Positions 8,327-17,509 are shown, numbered from the stretch's first letter. The stretch: 56,877 nt of DNA from Bacteroidales bacterium (GCA_028708425.1 JAQVYY010000018.1:1-56877); one strand, 5' to 3'. Notes: generated from the letters alone by a model not told the origin. Program-made: numbers and translations.

Positions 8327-9163
8327 CTAATCAACAAACAGCAACTTTTTAAAATCGGTGACTTTTTCAGCCTTATTGGCATCTGAACTAGCCAATAATT
8401 CAACAACGGCTTTTTTACCAAACTCGCCTATATTAACAGAGAATTCGTTAACATACAGTTCAATGTGTTTTTGCATAACCTCAACCTCCATAGCCTGCGC
8501 ATTATTTCGCACAAAATCGAACGATGCCTTAGGATTTTCTAGGGCAAACTCAACGCTTGTTTTAACCAGCTGGTTTACCATTAGTTTTATGGTCTGAGGT
8601 AAAGATCGCTTTATAGCTATACCACCCAGAGGGATTGGTAGTTTAGTTTGGGTTTCCCAGAAATCACCTAAATCGGATATTTTCCTGAGCCCTTTTTTCA
8701 TGTAGGTAAACCGGTTCTCGTGAATAATAACCCCCACATCAACCTCGTTATCAAGTATCGCCTCCTCAATATCAGAGAAAAGAAATACTCGCTTTTTTTT
8801 AACTTCGGGGTATGCCAACGAGAACAGCAAATTTGCTGTAGTATGCGTACCCGGAACTGCTACTGTAGCGTACTGAATTTCATCGGGATAAATTTTTCTT
8901 TTAGAGATTACCAACGGGCCGACTCCTCTGCCAAGAGCGGCACCTGCGCTGAGTAGCTGATATTTTTCGGATATTAAAGGGTACAGAGCGAAACTAATTT
9001 TCACAATATCTACGTCGCCACTAAGCGCCATAGTATTAAGTTCCTGAATATCGGCTAAGGTTTTGGCGAAATTAAAACCACCCGAAGTAATTCGGTTATT
9101 TACTAGCGCATCGAAAATAAACGTATCGTTAGGACAGGTTGAAAAGGCAATGGAAAGGTTCAT
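8327..9163 (-). CDS. mqnD: 1,4-dihydroxy-6-naphthoate synthase (menaquinone, futalosine pathway)
   Basis: Converts cyclic dehypoxanthinyl futalosine to 1,4-dihydroxy-6-naphthoate in the futalosine route to menaquinone. The 278-residue protein has the family's N-terminal AFSTCPNDTFIFDAL signature, a periplasmic-binding-protein-like fold, and the central GTHTTANLLFSLAYP and VGVIIHENRFTY blocks. Length is normal. It is the second cistron behind mqnB (38-bp gap), and the pair confirms this pathway over the o-succinylbenzoate route. Confidence 0.93.
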   Translation of the reverse strand: MNLSIAFSTCPNDTFIFDALVNNRITSGGFNFAKTLADIQELNTMALSGDVDIVKISFALYPLISEKYQLLSAGAALGRGVGPLVISKRKIYPDEIQYATVAVPGTHTTANLLFSLAYPEVKKKRVFLFSDIEEAILDNEVDVGVIIHENRFTYMKKGLRKISDLGDFWETQTKLPIPLGGIAIKRSLPQTIKLMVNQLVKTSVEFALENPKASFDFVRNNAQAMEVEVMQKHIELYVNEFSVNIGEFGKKAVVELLASSDANKAEKVTDFKKLLFVD

Positions 9164-9201
9164 ATTTCTATAATTTATTTCAAAATTTTCATGCCAATAA
9201 A

Positions 9202-9879
9202 CTATAAATTCTGGAGAACCGCCTCGACCTGGGTCGACAAGTTACTAATAGCCAGCGGTATGCTCCAAGAGCCTCTATTTCGGGGTTCAACTCTATTGGA
9301 TATTGCCCTTAAACAAACAAATGGTTTTTTAGCTTGTAAGCACGAGTAAAAAATGGCAGCTCCCTCCATGGTTTCAATATCTGGATTGTATAATTTACGC
9401 CACTTTTCAATTAAAGGAACAGAACCAGATGCAGTGCTAACGGTAATGGCTTTAACTTTTTTTAGACGTAATGCACCTTCTTTTAAAAAGGTGGTGTCTG
9501 TTGTGCTTTTCAACCATCCATCGGTGTAAGGAAACTGATTGGGGTTAGCAAGCGATTGCTGCGCTAACGTTTTGAAGTGACCGTTATCATCAACCCCGTA
9601 ATCGGCGAAAATATCGTGGGTAACAAGGGTAACATCACCAATAGCTAGTTCCTGATTATACGCCCCTGCGATACCAATATTCACAACAAGCTGAATGCTA
9701 TTTTTTTCGAGTGCTCTGCCCAAATGATATGCGGTAGGCGCAACACCAACACCCGTAACCAAGGCAGAAAGAGTGAATCCATTGTGAGTACGAATTGGAA
9801 TTACCTCGCCCTCATTAACTGCTACACCTTTAGCTAAAGGTGCAATTTCAAAACTTGTTGCTGCAACAATTAAAATCAT
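9202..9879 (-). CDS. mqnB: Futalosine hydrolase
   Basis: A nucleosidase-family enzyme that removes the purine base from futalosine, two steps before the MqnD product. The 225-residue protein shows the MTA/SAH-nucleosidase-like fold: ILIVAATSFEIAP at the N-terminus, NIGIAGAY for the glycine-rich loop, and METMEGAAIFY-type residues (ETMEGAAIFYSC) for the ribose-binding Met-Glu. The general nucleosidase fold alone would be ambiguous, but direct linkage to mqnD settles it. The ATG start is preceded by 58 bp to the upstream barrel gene, so the three may share a transcript. Confidence 0.9.
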   Translation of the reverse strand: MILIVAATSFEIAPLAKGVAVNEGEVIPIRTHNGFTLSALVTGVGVAPTAYHLGRALEKNSIQLVVNIGIAGAYNQELAIGDVTLVTHDIFADYGVDDNGHFKTLAQQSLANPNQFPYTDGWLKSTTDTTFLKEGALRLKKVKAITVSTASGSVPLIEKWRKLYNPDIETMEGAAIFYSCLQAKKPFVCLRAISNRVEPRNRGSWSIPLAISNLSTQVEAVLQNL

Positions 9880-9937
9880 AGCGCAAAGTTAGCTAAACCC
9901 ATTAAACTATTCGCACTTTGCTTAACCCCAATGCAAC

Positions 9938-10627
9938 CTACTGGTAATCGGGATCGGTACGTTTTTGCTTTAACCTAAGAAATAAATCTACAACATCGTA
10001 CTTAAAGGTAAGGGCTACCCCAAGCGAACTGTTTCTGTGGGTTTCGTTAAAATAATCGTCTTTCCCAATGTCTACAATACCTAAGTCGTACCTCAAATCG
10101 AGACAAATCAACCCGTACTTGGTATCGTATGCTGCACCACCACCAATGGAAAGCCCCCAGTCAATAACGGTGTAATGATCAGTGTTAACGTGAGTTACGT
10201 CAAACCCCTGACCATCAATGGGAATACTCTTGGCATTAATCCTAACATTATTGTACATACCACCAGTTGCATAAACTCGAGACAGCCCCAACACTTTAAA
10301 CGACAACTTAGCTAGAAGCGGGATACTTAGATAGTTAACCCGTTGCTTTGAATACTCATCGGACATACCTTTGGAAGTTAAAACCAGCTCGGTTTCAAAC
10401 GAAAGCATGTTGGTAAGCCCAATCTCACCAACTGCACCAATCTGAAAGCCTGTTTTTGATGAAGCATTTACAGCATAATTATCCATATTGGTAATACGAG
10501 AGAAGTTAGTACCAATTTTGGGCCCTACGTATGCAAATCCAACCTCCTGACCAGCTATAGTAAAAAGTTGTGCGTTACTAACGCCCCAAATAGTAATAAA
10601 AATTGTTAGGAAAAATAATCGTTTCAT
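9938..10627 (-). CDS. Outer membrane beta-barrel protein (PorT-like family)
   Basis: A secreted 229-residue protein with a signal peptide (MKRLFFLTIFITIWGVSNAQ). The rest alternates short beta strands and turns: FAYVGPKIGTNFSRI, FETELVLTSKG, GGGAAYDTKYGLICLDLRYD. This is the small eight-stranded outer membrane barrel fold common in Bacteroidota (OMP_b-brl_2 type). The end RLKQKRTDPDYQ is polar. The exact role is unknown; PorT of the type IX system has the same fold, but nothing here shows it is PorT. It is upstream of and co-directional with mqnB. Confidence 0.75.
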   Translation of the reverse strand: MKRLFFLTIFITIWGVSNAQLFTIAGQEVGFAYVGPKIGTNFSRITNMDNYAVNASSKTGFQIGAVGEIGLTNMLSFETELVLTSKGMSDEYSKQRVNYLSIPLLAKLSFKVLGLSRVYATGGMYNNVRINAKSIPIDGQGFDVTHVNTDHYTVIDWGLSIGGGAAYDTKYGLICLDLRYDLGIVDIGKDDYFNETHRNSSLGVALTFKYDVVDLFLRLKQKRTDPDYQ

Positions 10628-10980
10628 AGCAGTGAAATTAAAATTACATTTTAGTTTTTGTTCCCAAAAAAGGTTTTTAGGTTTTCAAGAGGCCTCAACA
10701 ATCTACTTCCCCTTAAAGATAAATACAAAAATAGTTTTTCTCTTTTAACCCCAAATGGTTTGAGCCTGTTAATTCTTCATTCTTTGATGAAATTTTACTT
10801 ACTATACACTAAACAACAAATATTACCTTTTAAAAATAAGGAAAAACGACATTATCTCCTATAAAAAAAAGGGCATACCCTACGAAACAAAATCAACCAA
10901 AAAGTAAAAAATTATTGTAATACATCAAAAAGAACTATTTTTGCCCTTTAAATTTGGACACAGGCTAAAAAACTACAACT
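10628..10980. other. Divergent intergenic region between barrel gene and fabD
   Basis: This is AT-rich DNA between two divergently oriented genes. Apart from the fabD promoter (about 10915-10943) nothing stands out. The 68-codon frame at 10658 begins with TTG, has no family signature and is not accepted as a gene. Confidence 0.6.
10915..10943 (+). promoter_or_regulatory. Bacteroidota-type promoter for fabD
   Basis: TTG (10915-10917), an 18-bp gap, then TATTTTTG (10936-10943) match the phylum's -33/-7 consensus (TTTG / TAnnTTTG). The -7 box ends 37 bases before the fabD ATG. Confidence 0.65.
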
Positions 10981-11865
10981 ATGAAAGCATTTATTTTTCC
11001 CGGACAGGGAGCCCAGTTTGTTGGGATGGGCAAAGATTTATACGAAAGCTCAGCGTTAGCCAAAGAGCTTTTTGAGAAAGCGAACGCTATACTTGGTTTT
11101 AGTATAACCGATATGATGTTTAACGGAACGGATGAAGATTTAAGGCAAACGAAGGTTACCCAACCCGCCATTTTTCTTCACTCGGTAATCCTTGCCAAAA
11201 TGCTAGGCGATGAATTTAACCCCCAAATGGTAGCAGGACACTCGTTAGGCGAATTTTCGGCCCTTGTTGCAAGCGAAGCCCTTTCTTTTGAAGATGGGCT
11301 AACCCTTGTTTATAAAAGAGCCCTAGCCATGCAAAAGGCCTGCGAAAAAGAGCCATCGACCATGGCGGCTATACTAGGACTCGAAGACGAGGTTGTTGAA
11401 AAAACTTGCAGCGAAATAGATGATATTGTTGTTCCTGCAAACTACAACAGCCCTGGGCAGCTAGTAATTTCGGGAAGCATTTCGGGTGTTAATTTAGCGT
11501 GCGAAAAGTTGAAAGAGGCTGGTGCAAAAAGAGCGCTACCCCTAAAAGTTGGCGGGGCTTTTCATAGCCCGCTCATGGAACCTGCAAGGGTTGAACTTGC
11601 CCAAGCCATTGAGGCAACCCCTTTCAATAAACCCATCTGCCCAATATATCAAAACGCTGATGCTAGGCCTTATACCAATCCCGAGCAAATTAAACAAAAT
11701 TTAATTGCTCAGCTAACCTCTCCAGTGCGCTGGACACAAACCATGAAAAACATGCTGGCCGACGGCGCACTGAGTTTTACCGAGCTGGGTCCAGGTAAAG
11801 TTTTACAAGGATTAGTAAAAAAGGTAGACCGTGAGGTTGAAGCAACGAGTTTACAAAGCCTTTAA
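10981..11865 (+). CDS. fabD: Malonyl-CoA:ACP transacylase
   Basis: Loads malonyl groups from CoA onto acyl carrier protein for fatty-acid synthesis in the cytoplasm. The protein opens with FPGQGAQFVGMG, the oxyanion-hole region. The nucleophile is S88 in GHSLGE and the catalytic histidine is H195 in GAFHSPLM. The length of 294 aa is usual. It is transcribed alone from a good promoter and is followed by a bidirectional terminator. Its TAA stop is the first three bases of an R1 mini element, so the element inserted at, or supplied, the end of the gene. Confidence 0.96.
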   Translation: MKAFIFPGQGAQFVGMGKDLYESSALAKELFEKANAILGFSITDMMFNGTDEDLRQTKVTQPAIFLHSVILAKMLGDEFNPQMVAGHSLGEFSALVASEALSFEDGLTLVYKRALAMQKACEKEPSTMAAILGLEDEVVEKTCSEIDDIVVPANYNSPGQLVISGSISGVNLACEKLKEAGAKRALPLKVGGAFHSPLMEPARVELAQAIEATPFNKPICPIYQNADARPYTNPEQIKQNLIAQLTSPVRWTQTMKNMLADGALSFTELGPGKVLQGLVKKVDREVEATSLQSL

Positions 11866-11909
11866 CCCCAATTACATTCATCTTTTACAAATTTGATGAG
11901 TAATGCGGG
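11863..11909 (-). repeat. R1 mini element overlapping fabD stop codon
   Basis: A 47-bp short form: TAACCCCAATTA joined directly to the ATTCATC / GATGAGTAAT hairpin and ending GCGGG. It looks like a full R1 copy with the middle deleted. Its first three bases are the fabD stop codon. Confidence 0.7.
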
Positions 11910-11935
11910 TGAAAAAAGAGTGATACGAATAAAGA

Positions 11936-11974
11936 AAAACGCTGCTTAATAAAAACTAGTTTTAAGCAGCGTTT
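11936..11974. terminator. Bidirectional terminator between fabD and the LuxR-type gene
   Basis: AAACGCTGCTTAA and TTAAGCAGCGTTT form a 13-bp stem around an AT-rich loop, flanked by A-rich sequence on one side and TTTCTT on the other. It lies between two convergent genes. Confidence 0.75.
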
Positions 11975-12024
11975 CTTAATTGATAAGATGATTTTTACAC
12001 TAACAATCGACGGTGCAAACACAG

Positions 12025-12627
12025 CTACTCTAACTCATCAACCTCAATTAATTTATTTAGAATAGCATAAATTACTAAACCCGACACCGTTTTAATACCA
12101 AGTTTACGGGTAATGTTTTTTCGGTGGGTAATAACCGTATGTGGGCTTATATGGTTTTTGTCAGCAATCTCCTTGCTCGAAAATCCCATGGCCACATCCT
12201 TAAGTATGGTTATTTCGCGCTCGCTTAATTCGGCTGTCTCCTGCTGCAAGCTATCGGTTTGATGTTTTCTAATAACCCCCTTGATTTTATTCACAACAGA
12301 ACTGCGCGATTCCAATAGGCTTAACGAAGCATCAGTAAACTCTTTATATTTTTCAGATTCATCATTATCTGAATAGCTAAGTGCAATAATAGAGACTTGG
12401 GATTTAATCTCAACCAGCTTACTCTTTTCTGTAACCGACCAATTGCTCAGCAAAGAGGTATTAACCACTACAGCTCTTACCTTTAAAGTATTTAGCGTAT
12501 CAAAAAGCCTGTTGACTTGATTAAACTCACGCAAAACAATGGCATTTGGCAACTCGTTGATAAGCTTAACCAAACCATTACGAACTATAAAGGAGGGTTC
12601 TATTACTATAAAATTAACCTTGCTCAT
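12025..12627 (-). CDS. LuxR-family DNA-binding regulator with degenerate receiver domain
   Basis: A 200-residue two-domain regulator. Residues about 1-125 resemble a response-regulator receiver, but the acidic pair near the start is EP (FIVIEPSFIVRNGL) and the usual phospho-aspartate position reads N (VVVNTSLL). The conserved lysine is also not evident, so it should not be a standard phospho-receiver. Residues about 138-195 are a LuxR/FixJ helix-turn-helix (LSEREITILKDVAMGFSSKE, then HTVITHRKNI). Its ATG overlaps the stop of the hemerythrin gene by four bases (ATGA), implying translational coupling. The inferred role is an output partner of that iron protein. Confidence 0.85.
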   Translation of the reverse strand: MSKVNFIVIEPSFIVRNGLVKLINELPNAIVLREFNQVNRLFDTLNTLKVRAVVVNTSLLSNWSVTEKSKLVEIKSQVSIIALSYSDNDESEKYKEFTDASLSLLESRSSVVNKIKGVIRKHQTDSLQQETAELSEREITILKDVAMGFSSKEIADKNHISPHTVITHRKNITRKLGIKTVSGLVIYAILNKLIEVDELE

Positions 12628-13346
12628 ATCCTCGTCAGCAGCTGTTTTTCCATTTCAATAACCTTGGGAGCAAGCACTTTCTCCTCAATACGTGAATGGT
12701 TGTTAAGGTCGCTTTCGAGCAACGAAAAATTTTTTAGAATCTTTAAACAGAGCTGCTGCTCCTTAACAGGGGGTAAGTACTTAATAAACAATGTATTAAT
12801 ATCATAAAGCTTCGACTCAATGTCATCATGATCCTCTAAAAAATTAGTCATTGAGTAAGCCGATATTACCTCTTTTATTGATGCGGAGCCTTGTCCCCCA
12901 ACAAAAGCTTTTTCGATACTCTCAGCATAAGGAAATATCTTCTCATCTTCCCAGCTAAGGTGCTTAAAAAGTTCCTGCTTATACTCAGTAAAAAGATTGT
13001 GCACTAAACCAATCTCCTTAGCGTACGAACAACCCCTTAGCATCTGATTTAAGTGGTACTCGATGTAAGGTATCTCATCATCAATATAGTTGCGATGGGT
13101 TTTACGAAGGTACTCAACTATTTCTTTCACACTAAAACTCTGTAAGTGTTTTTGCGGAAAGTAGTTTGGGTCGTGATAAGCCTTTAAAATTTCGAGAAAA
13201 AAATCGGTGTTCACATTGTACTCTTCACATACCCTTTGAACCGACTTATCGCCAAAGCCAAGCTTTATGCCAAACCGAATTACAACATTCAGCGTATTAA
13301 GGTTAACCTGTACGGCCTCGGCCAATTTCATTTCTCGTGTAAACAT
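12624..13346 (-). CDS. Hemerythrin-domain protein, RIC/ScdA-like
   Basis: A 240-residue protein with a DUF542/ScdA-N-like start (residues about 5-60, RVCEEYNVNTDFF) and a hemerythrin four-helix domain. Candidate di-iron ligands are the His residues in YIEYHLNQM, FKHLSWEDEKIFPY, FLEDHDD and LNNHSRIEE together with nearby Glu. Relatives (YtfE, ScdA, RIC) repair iron-sulfur centres damaged by nitric oxide or peroxide, or sense oxygen or NO. It is the first gene of a two-gene unit and overlaps the LuxR-type regulator by four bases. Whether it repairs or senses cannot be told; the coupling favours a sensing or signalling role. Confidence 0.82.
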   Translation of the reverse strand: MFTREMKLAEAVQVNLNTLNVVIRFGIKLGFGDKSVQRVCEEYNVNTDFFLEILKAYHDPNYFPQKHLQSFSVKEIVEYLRKTHRNYIDDEIPYIEYHLNQMLRGCSYAKEIGLVHNLFTEYKQELFKHLSWEDEKIFPYAESIEKAFVGGQGSASIKEVISAYSMTNFLEDHDDIESKLYDINTLFIKYLPPVKEQQLCLKILKNFSLLESDLNNHSRIEEKVLAPKVIEMEKQLLTRI

Positions 13347-13497
13347 ATCCCTAATAAATTTTTAGCAAAAAAAAACATAGCTCACTACGCTTACCTAAAA
13401 CTCACGCAACAATCAATAAGTAGCGCAGTAATTAAGTAAAATGTATAACTGTGCTGCTTAAAAAACGATAAAAGCTTTTACTGCCGCTCCATTTTTA

Positions 13498-13505
13498 TAC
13501 CTTTG
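13498..13505 (+). promoter_or_regulatory. Promoter -7 box for the retropepsin-like gene
   Basis: TACCTTTG fits the Bacteroidota TAnnTTTG box and ends 23 bases before the ATG at 13529. A clear -33 box was not identified. Confidence 0.55.
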
Positions 13506-13528
13506 CAAGATATCGATTTATTTAACCA

Positions 13529-13993
13529 ATGGAAAAGAATATACCCTTCGAAATAAAGGAAACCGAGGATGGCAGTTTTCATCCCATAGTACAAGCAGAA
13601 ATTGATGGGCAAGCAATTTTTCTCATTATCGACACGGGTGCTTCGCGAACCGTACTCGATAAAGGTTTAGTGAATAATTATACTATAACCCAAAACAGCC
13701 ATCAGGAGGCATTTGCTGCAGGCATAAACGCCCAAAAACTTGAGGTTGAACAGGCGGTTATACCCAATTTAAAAATTGGGAGTATCGTGTTTTCCAGCCT
13801 TCGCGTTTTTAGTACTGACCTTAAGCCCGTTTCGGCTCTTTTTGAGGAAATAACTAAAACGACCATTGACGGCTTGCTGGGGTGCGACTTTTTTTATGCC
13901 AATAATGCCACCTTAAACTTTAATAAAAAGGTAATTACGCTTGGCAAATCCCAATATGATGGGTTGCAACCAAATGATAATGAATGTGAATAA
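13529..13993 (+). CDS. Retropepsin-like aspartic protease
   Basis: A 154-residue single-domain protein with the aspartyl-protease signature D35-T-G-A-S at the end of a hydrophobic strand (IFLIIDTGAS), followed by a second hydrophobic-Gly element, IDGLLGCDFF. This matches the bacterial clan AA retropepsin-like family, whose members act as homodimers. No signal peptide is visible, so it is probably cytoplasmic. The substrate is unknown. It has its own promoter motif and lies 121 bp upstream of secDF on the same strand; secDF also has its own -7 box, so a joint role is not implied. Confidence 0.85.
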   Translation: MEKNIPFEIKETEDGSFHPIVQAEIDGQAIFLIIDTGASRTVLDKGLVNNYTITQNSHQEAFAAGINAQKLEVEQAVIPNLKIGSIVFSSLRVFSTDLKPVSALFEEITKTTIDGLLGCDFFYANNATLNFNKKVITLGKSQYDGLQPNDNECE

Positions 13994-14053
13994 TAATTAC
14001 ACACAGAAACCAATCTCAATGTCAGGTGTTATGGCAATTCTCAAAAAAAGTAA

Positions 14054-14061
14054 TATATTTG
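14054..14061 (+). promoter_or_regulatory. Promoter -7 box for secDF
   Basis: TATATTTG, 53 bases before the ATG, fits the phylum's TAnnTTTG box. The -33 box is not clear. Confidence 0.5.
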
Positions 14062-14114
14062 CCCCACATTTTTAAAATAAACTAAAAGTAATCAATCGTT
14101 TAACACAAAAACCA

Positions 14115-17100
14115 ATGCAAAATAGAGGAGTTATAAAGTTAATCGCAGTATTATTAACGCTGGTATGTCTTTACCATCTTTCCTTTACATTTTATGCCAA
14201 AAGGACAGAAAAGGCAGCCAAAGAATATGCGCAGGGCAACCCAGAAAAGGAGGCATCTTACCTCGATTCCATCTCTAGCGAAACCGTTTACAACTTTATG
14301 TGGTTACGCCAGTACACATACCGAGAGGTTAAGGAACGTGAGATAAACCTAGGCCTTGACTTAAAAGGTGGAATGGATGTAACCTTAGAGGTATCAACTG
14401 TTGATATCATCCGGTCGTTATCGAATAATAGCACCGATAGCGCTTTTGTAGCAGCAATTGATATGGCACGAAAAATGCCACCTTCCGAAGATTTTATAAC
14501 CCGCTTCGGAAAAGCATTCGAAATTGTTGCACCTGATGCACGCTTGGCGGCAATTTTTAATACTGTTGACCTACGCGACAGGATTACCTTTAACTCAACC
14601 AATGAGGAGGTTCTAAAGGTAATACGAAACCAAGCAGAAAGTGCAATTTCTAACTCATATAATATTATCCGAAATCGGATTGACCGCTTTGGGGTTGCTC
14701 AATCGAACATCCAAAGGTTAGAAGGTTCGGGAAGAATTGTTGTTCAGCTACCTGGCATTAAAGACCCCGAGAGGGTTCGCAAATTGCTTCAGGGTACTGC
14801 TAGCCTCGAGTTTTGGGAAACTTACGAAAACAGTGAGGTGTTCCCTGCCCTTCAGGAAGCCAATAAAAAGGTTAAAGAAATTAAGGAGGCCGAGGAAGCG
14901 TTAAGCAAAGCTGACAAACTGGAAGTTTCCTCAACCGAGGTAGATGAAACTCTGGAAGCAGAAACCCTACAGGCTGACACAACTGGCTCGGAAGAGGATG
15001 AGCTGCTTGAAATGCTTAAGTCGGAAACAGACACAACCAGTTTCGACCAGGAGGACTTTGCCAAGGAGAACCCTCTTTTTGCTATACTAAATCCAAGCAC
15101 AAATCAACAAGGACAGCTAATGGGAGGCCCTGTTGTAGGCATATCACACTATCGCGATACTGCTCAAGTTAACAGCTACCTTAATCTACCTCAGGTAAAA
15201 CAGCTATTACCTCGCGATTTAAAATTATTGTGGACAGAAAAAGCTGCTGCTTGGGACAAAACAGCTAGTATTTTTGAACTAGTTGCCATTAAGGTTACAA
15301 GTCGCGACGGCACTCCCCCTCTAGATGGTGGAGCTATTAGCGATGCTCGCGACGATTTCAGCTCAACCGGTGGCGAAGCAGAGGTATCGATGAGTATGAA
15401 TGCCGAAGGGGCAAAAATTTGGGCTCGACTAACCGCCGATAATATTGGCAAATCAATCGCCATTGTTCTTGATGATTATGTTTACTCCTTTCCAAAGGTA
15501 AATACAGAGATTAAGGGTGGTCGCTCATCAATAACAGGAGGCTTTTCTATTAATGAAGCGAAGGACTTGGCCAACGTGCTAAAATCGGGGAAGTTACCAG
15601 CACCTGCACGTATTATGCAAGAAGAGATTGTTGGCCCATCACTGGGGCAGGAAGCAATAGACTCTGGATTACGCTCGTTCATGTTCAGCTTTATTATTGT
15701 GCTCCTGTTTATGGTATTTTACTATAGCCATAGAGGTGGACTAATTGCCGACATTGCACTTATTGCAAACCTATTCTTTATGTTCGGTGTGCTTGCATCG
15801 TTCCAAGCTACCCTTACCCTTCCTGGTATTGCAGGTATTGTGCTAACAATGGGTATGTCGGTGGATGCGAACGTGCTAATATTTGAACGTATTAGAGAGG
15901 AGCTGAAAGCAGGGAAAGGAATGAACCTCGCAATTTCCGATGGATATAAAAATGCCTACTCAGCAATTATCGACGGTAACGTAACCACACTGCTCACTGG
16001 GGTTATTTTATACCTATTTGGATCTGGCCCAATTCGTGGTTTTGCCACAACCCTTGTTATCGGTATCATAACATCACTTTTCTGCGCACTATTCCTTACC
16101 CGATTGATAATACACTTTATGCAGAAACGCAAGTACAATATTACTTTCTCGAACCGTATTAGCGAGGGTGCATTTAAAGGAACTAAATTTAACTTTATTG
16201 GCTCTAGAAAGATAACCTATATCATTTCATTAGCAGTTATCCTAATTGCAGTTGGGTCGTTAACCATACGCGGACTAAATTACGGTATCGACTTTACTGG
16301 TGGACGTACATATGTAGTTCGTTTTCAAGATGATGTTTCAACCGTTGACATAGCTGATGAGCTTGGTGAAATTTTTGGTCAAGACCCCGAAGTGAAAACT
16401 TATGGTGCTGCAAATCAGGTGAAAATTACAACCAAGTATAAAATTGATGACGACGGTGCAAATGTTGATAATGAAATTGATTCACTCTTGCACGTAGGTC
16501 TTACTCCATTCCTTCCCGATAATACTTCTCACAAAGATTATCAAGATAACTTTAAACAGAGTAGTATGAAAGTAGGGCCAACCATTGCTCACGATTTAAA
16601 GCAAGAAGCATTTATTGCATTGTTCTTTGCCCTACTGGCAATATTCCTTTACATATTAATACGATTTAAAAACTGGTCGTACGGCATGGGCTCGGTTCTG
16701 GCACTTTCCCACGATGCCCTTATTGTTGTTGGTGTATTCTCGATACTATATCAAAGGGTTCCGTTTAGCATGGAAATTGACCAGGCCTTTATTGCGGCAA
16801 TACTAACTATAATTGGATACTCAATAAACGACTCGGTGGTTATTTTCGACCGTGTTCGCGAGTATATTGGATTATACCCAAAACGTGACCGTAAAGAAAC
16901 AATGAATAACGCCCTTAACGATACGTTGAGCCGAACATTCTCCACCTCGTTTAGTACACTAGTTGTGCTTATACCCATATTCTTTTTTGGTGGTGAAAGT
17001 ATTCGCGGATTCATCTTCGGGCTAATTATTGGTGTTCTTGTGGGTACATACTCATCGCTATTCCTTGCATCGCCAATCGCATACGATATTAATAATTGGG

Positions 17101-17177
17101 CTGCCAAAAGAGCTCTAGCAAAAGCCCCTGTAAAAGGAAAGGGGAAAAGTAAAGGAAAAGTGAAATCGAAGAGATAA
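14115..17177 (+). CDS. secDF: Protein translocase subunit SecDF (fused)
   Basis: An inner-membrane protein that uses the proton motive force to pull exported proteins through SecYEG. At 1020 aa it is the natural SecD-SecF fusion typical of Bacteroidota. SecD half: membrane helix near 7-27, LGLDLKGGMDVTLEV, the periplasmic P1 region with a strongly acidic low-complexity insert near residues 257-320, then five helices including GMSVDANVLIFERIREE. SecF half: GLNYGIDFTGGRTYVVRF and TIIGYSINDSVVIFDRVRE. The C-terminal tail is Lys/Gly-rich (KGKGKSKGKVKSKR). It is transcribed alone and followed by a strong terminator. The acidic insert is the only unusual part. Confidence 0.96.
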   Translation: MQNRGVIKLIAVLLTLVCLYHLSFTFYAKRTEKAAKEYAQGNPEKEASYLDSISSETVYNFMWLRQYTYREVKEREINLGLDLKGGMDVTLEVSTVDIIRSLSNNSTDSAFVAAIDMARKMPPSEDFITRFGKAFEIVAPDARLAAIFNTVDLRDRITFNSTNEEVLKVIRNQAESAISNSYNIIRNRIDRFGVAQSNIQRLEGSGRIVVQLPGIKDPERVRKLLQGTASLEFWETYENSEVFPALQEANKKVKEIKEAEEALSKADKLEVSSTEVDETLEAETLQADTTGSEEDELLEMLKSETDTTSFDQEDFAKENPLFAILNPSTNQQGQLMGGPVVGISHYRDTAQVNSYLNLPQVKQLLPRDLKLLWTEKAAAWDKTASIFELVAIKVTSRDGTPPLDGGAISDARDDFSSTGGEAEVSMSMNAEGAKIWARLTADNIGKSIAIVLDDYVYSFPKVNTEIKGGRSSITGGFSINEAKDLANVLKSGKLPAPARIMQEEIVGPSLGQEAIDSGLRSFMFSFIIVLLFMVFYYSHRGGLIADIALIANLFFMFGVLASFQATLTLPGIAGIVLTMGMSVDANVLIFERIREELKAGKGMNLAISDGYKNAYSAIIDGNVTTLLTGVILYLFGSGPIRGFATTLVIGIITSLFCALFLTRLIIHFMQKRKYNITFSNRISEGAFKGTKFNFIGSRKITYIISLAVILIAVGSLTIRGLNYGIDFTGGRTYVVRFQDDVSTVDIADELGEIFGQDPEVKTYGAANQVKITTKYKIDDDGANVDNEIDSLLHVGLTPFLPDNTSHKDYQDNFKQSSMKVGPTIAHDLKQEAFIALFFALLAIFLYILIRFKNWSYGMGSVLALSHDALIVVGVFSILYQRVPFSMEIDQAFIAAILTIIGYSINDSVVIFDRVREYIGLYPKRDRKETMNNALNDTLSRTFSTSFSTLVVLIPIFFFGGESIRGFIFGLIIGVLVGTYSSLFLASPIAYDINNWAAKRALAKAPVKGKGKSKGKVKSKR

Positions 17178-17192
17178 AATATATGCTCCCAT

Positions 17193-17229
17193 AAAAAAGT
17201 CCTGAGAATTAATTCTCAGGACTTTTTTT
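17193..17229 (+). terminator. Rho-independent terminator of secDF
   Basis: AGTCCTGAGAATT and AATTCTCAGGACT form a perfect 13-bp stem, followed by eight Ts and preceded by six As. It is strong and could work in both directions. Confidence 0.92.
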
Positions 17230-17270
17230 TGCCTTTTTGCGCCAATAAATTGTTATTACAATAAAAATCA

Positions 17271-17296
17271 CATTATTCATCCGAATAGTTGGGATT
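17271..17296. repeat. R1 end fragment
   Basis: CATTATTCATCCGAATAGTT followed by GGGATT matches one terminal arm of the R1 element. The remainder is absent, so this is a relic or partial copy. Confidence 0.45.
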
Positions 17297-17450
17297 GAAA
17301 TTTACAACTACCAAAACCAACGCCTTAACGTAACGAAAGGGGGAAGCAAAATTTAAGAAACCAAAAATAGTGGTACCCAAAATCAACTGACATTCAACCC
17401 AATAACATCAAAATAAATACTAAAACACACAACTTGATAAAAAATTGGTG

Positions 17451-17458
17451 TATCTTTG
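17451..17458 (+). promoter_or_regulatory. Promoter -7 box for the pseudouridine synthase gene
   Basis: TATCTTTG fits the TAnnTTTG consensus and stands 52 bases before the ATG. A TTG at 17434 is somewhat close for a -33 box. Confidence 0.55.
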
Positions 17459-17509
17459 TACCCTATTTGCTAAGTGCAAAAGTAAAAGTTCTTAATAATT
17501 AAACTGAAA

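Larger units (their letters stand above)
17178..17509. other. Intergenic region between secDF and rluB-type gene
   Basis: It contains the secDF terminator (17193-17229), an R1 arm fragment (17271-17296) and the promoter of the pseudouridine synthase gene (17451-17458). Nothing else is recognised. Confidence 0.6.

Noticed and set aside
10658-10864. 68-codon frame between the barrel gene and fabD
   Set aside because: TTG start, no recognised motif and low-complexity AT-rich composition.
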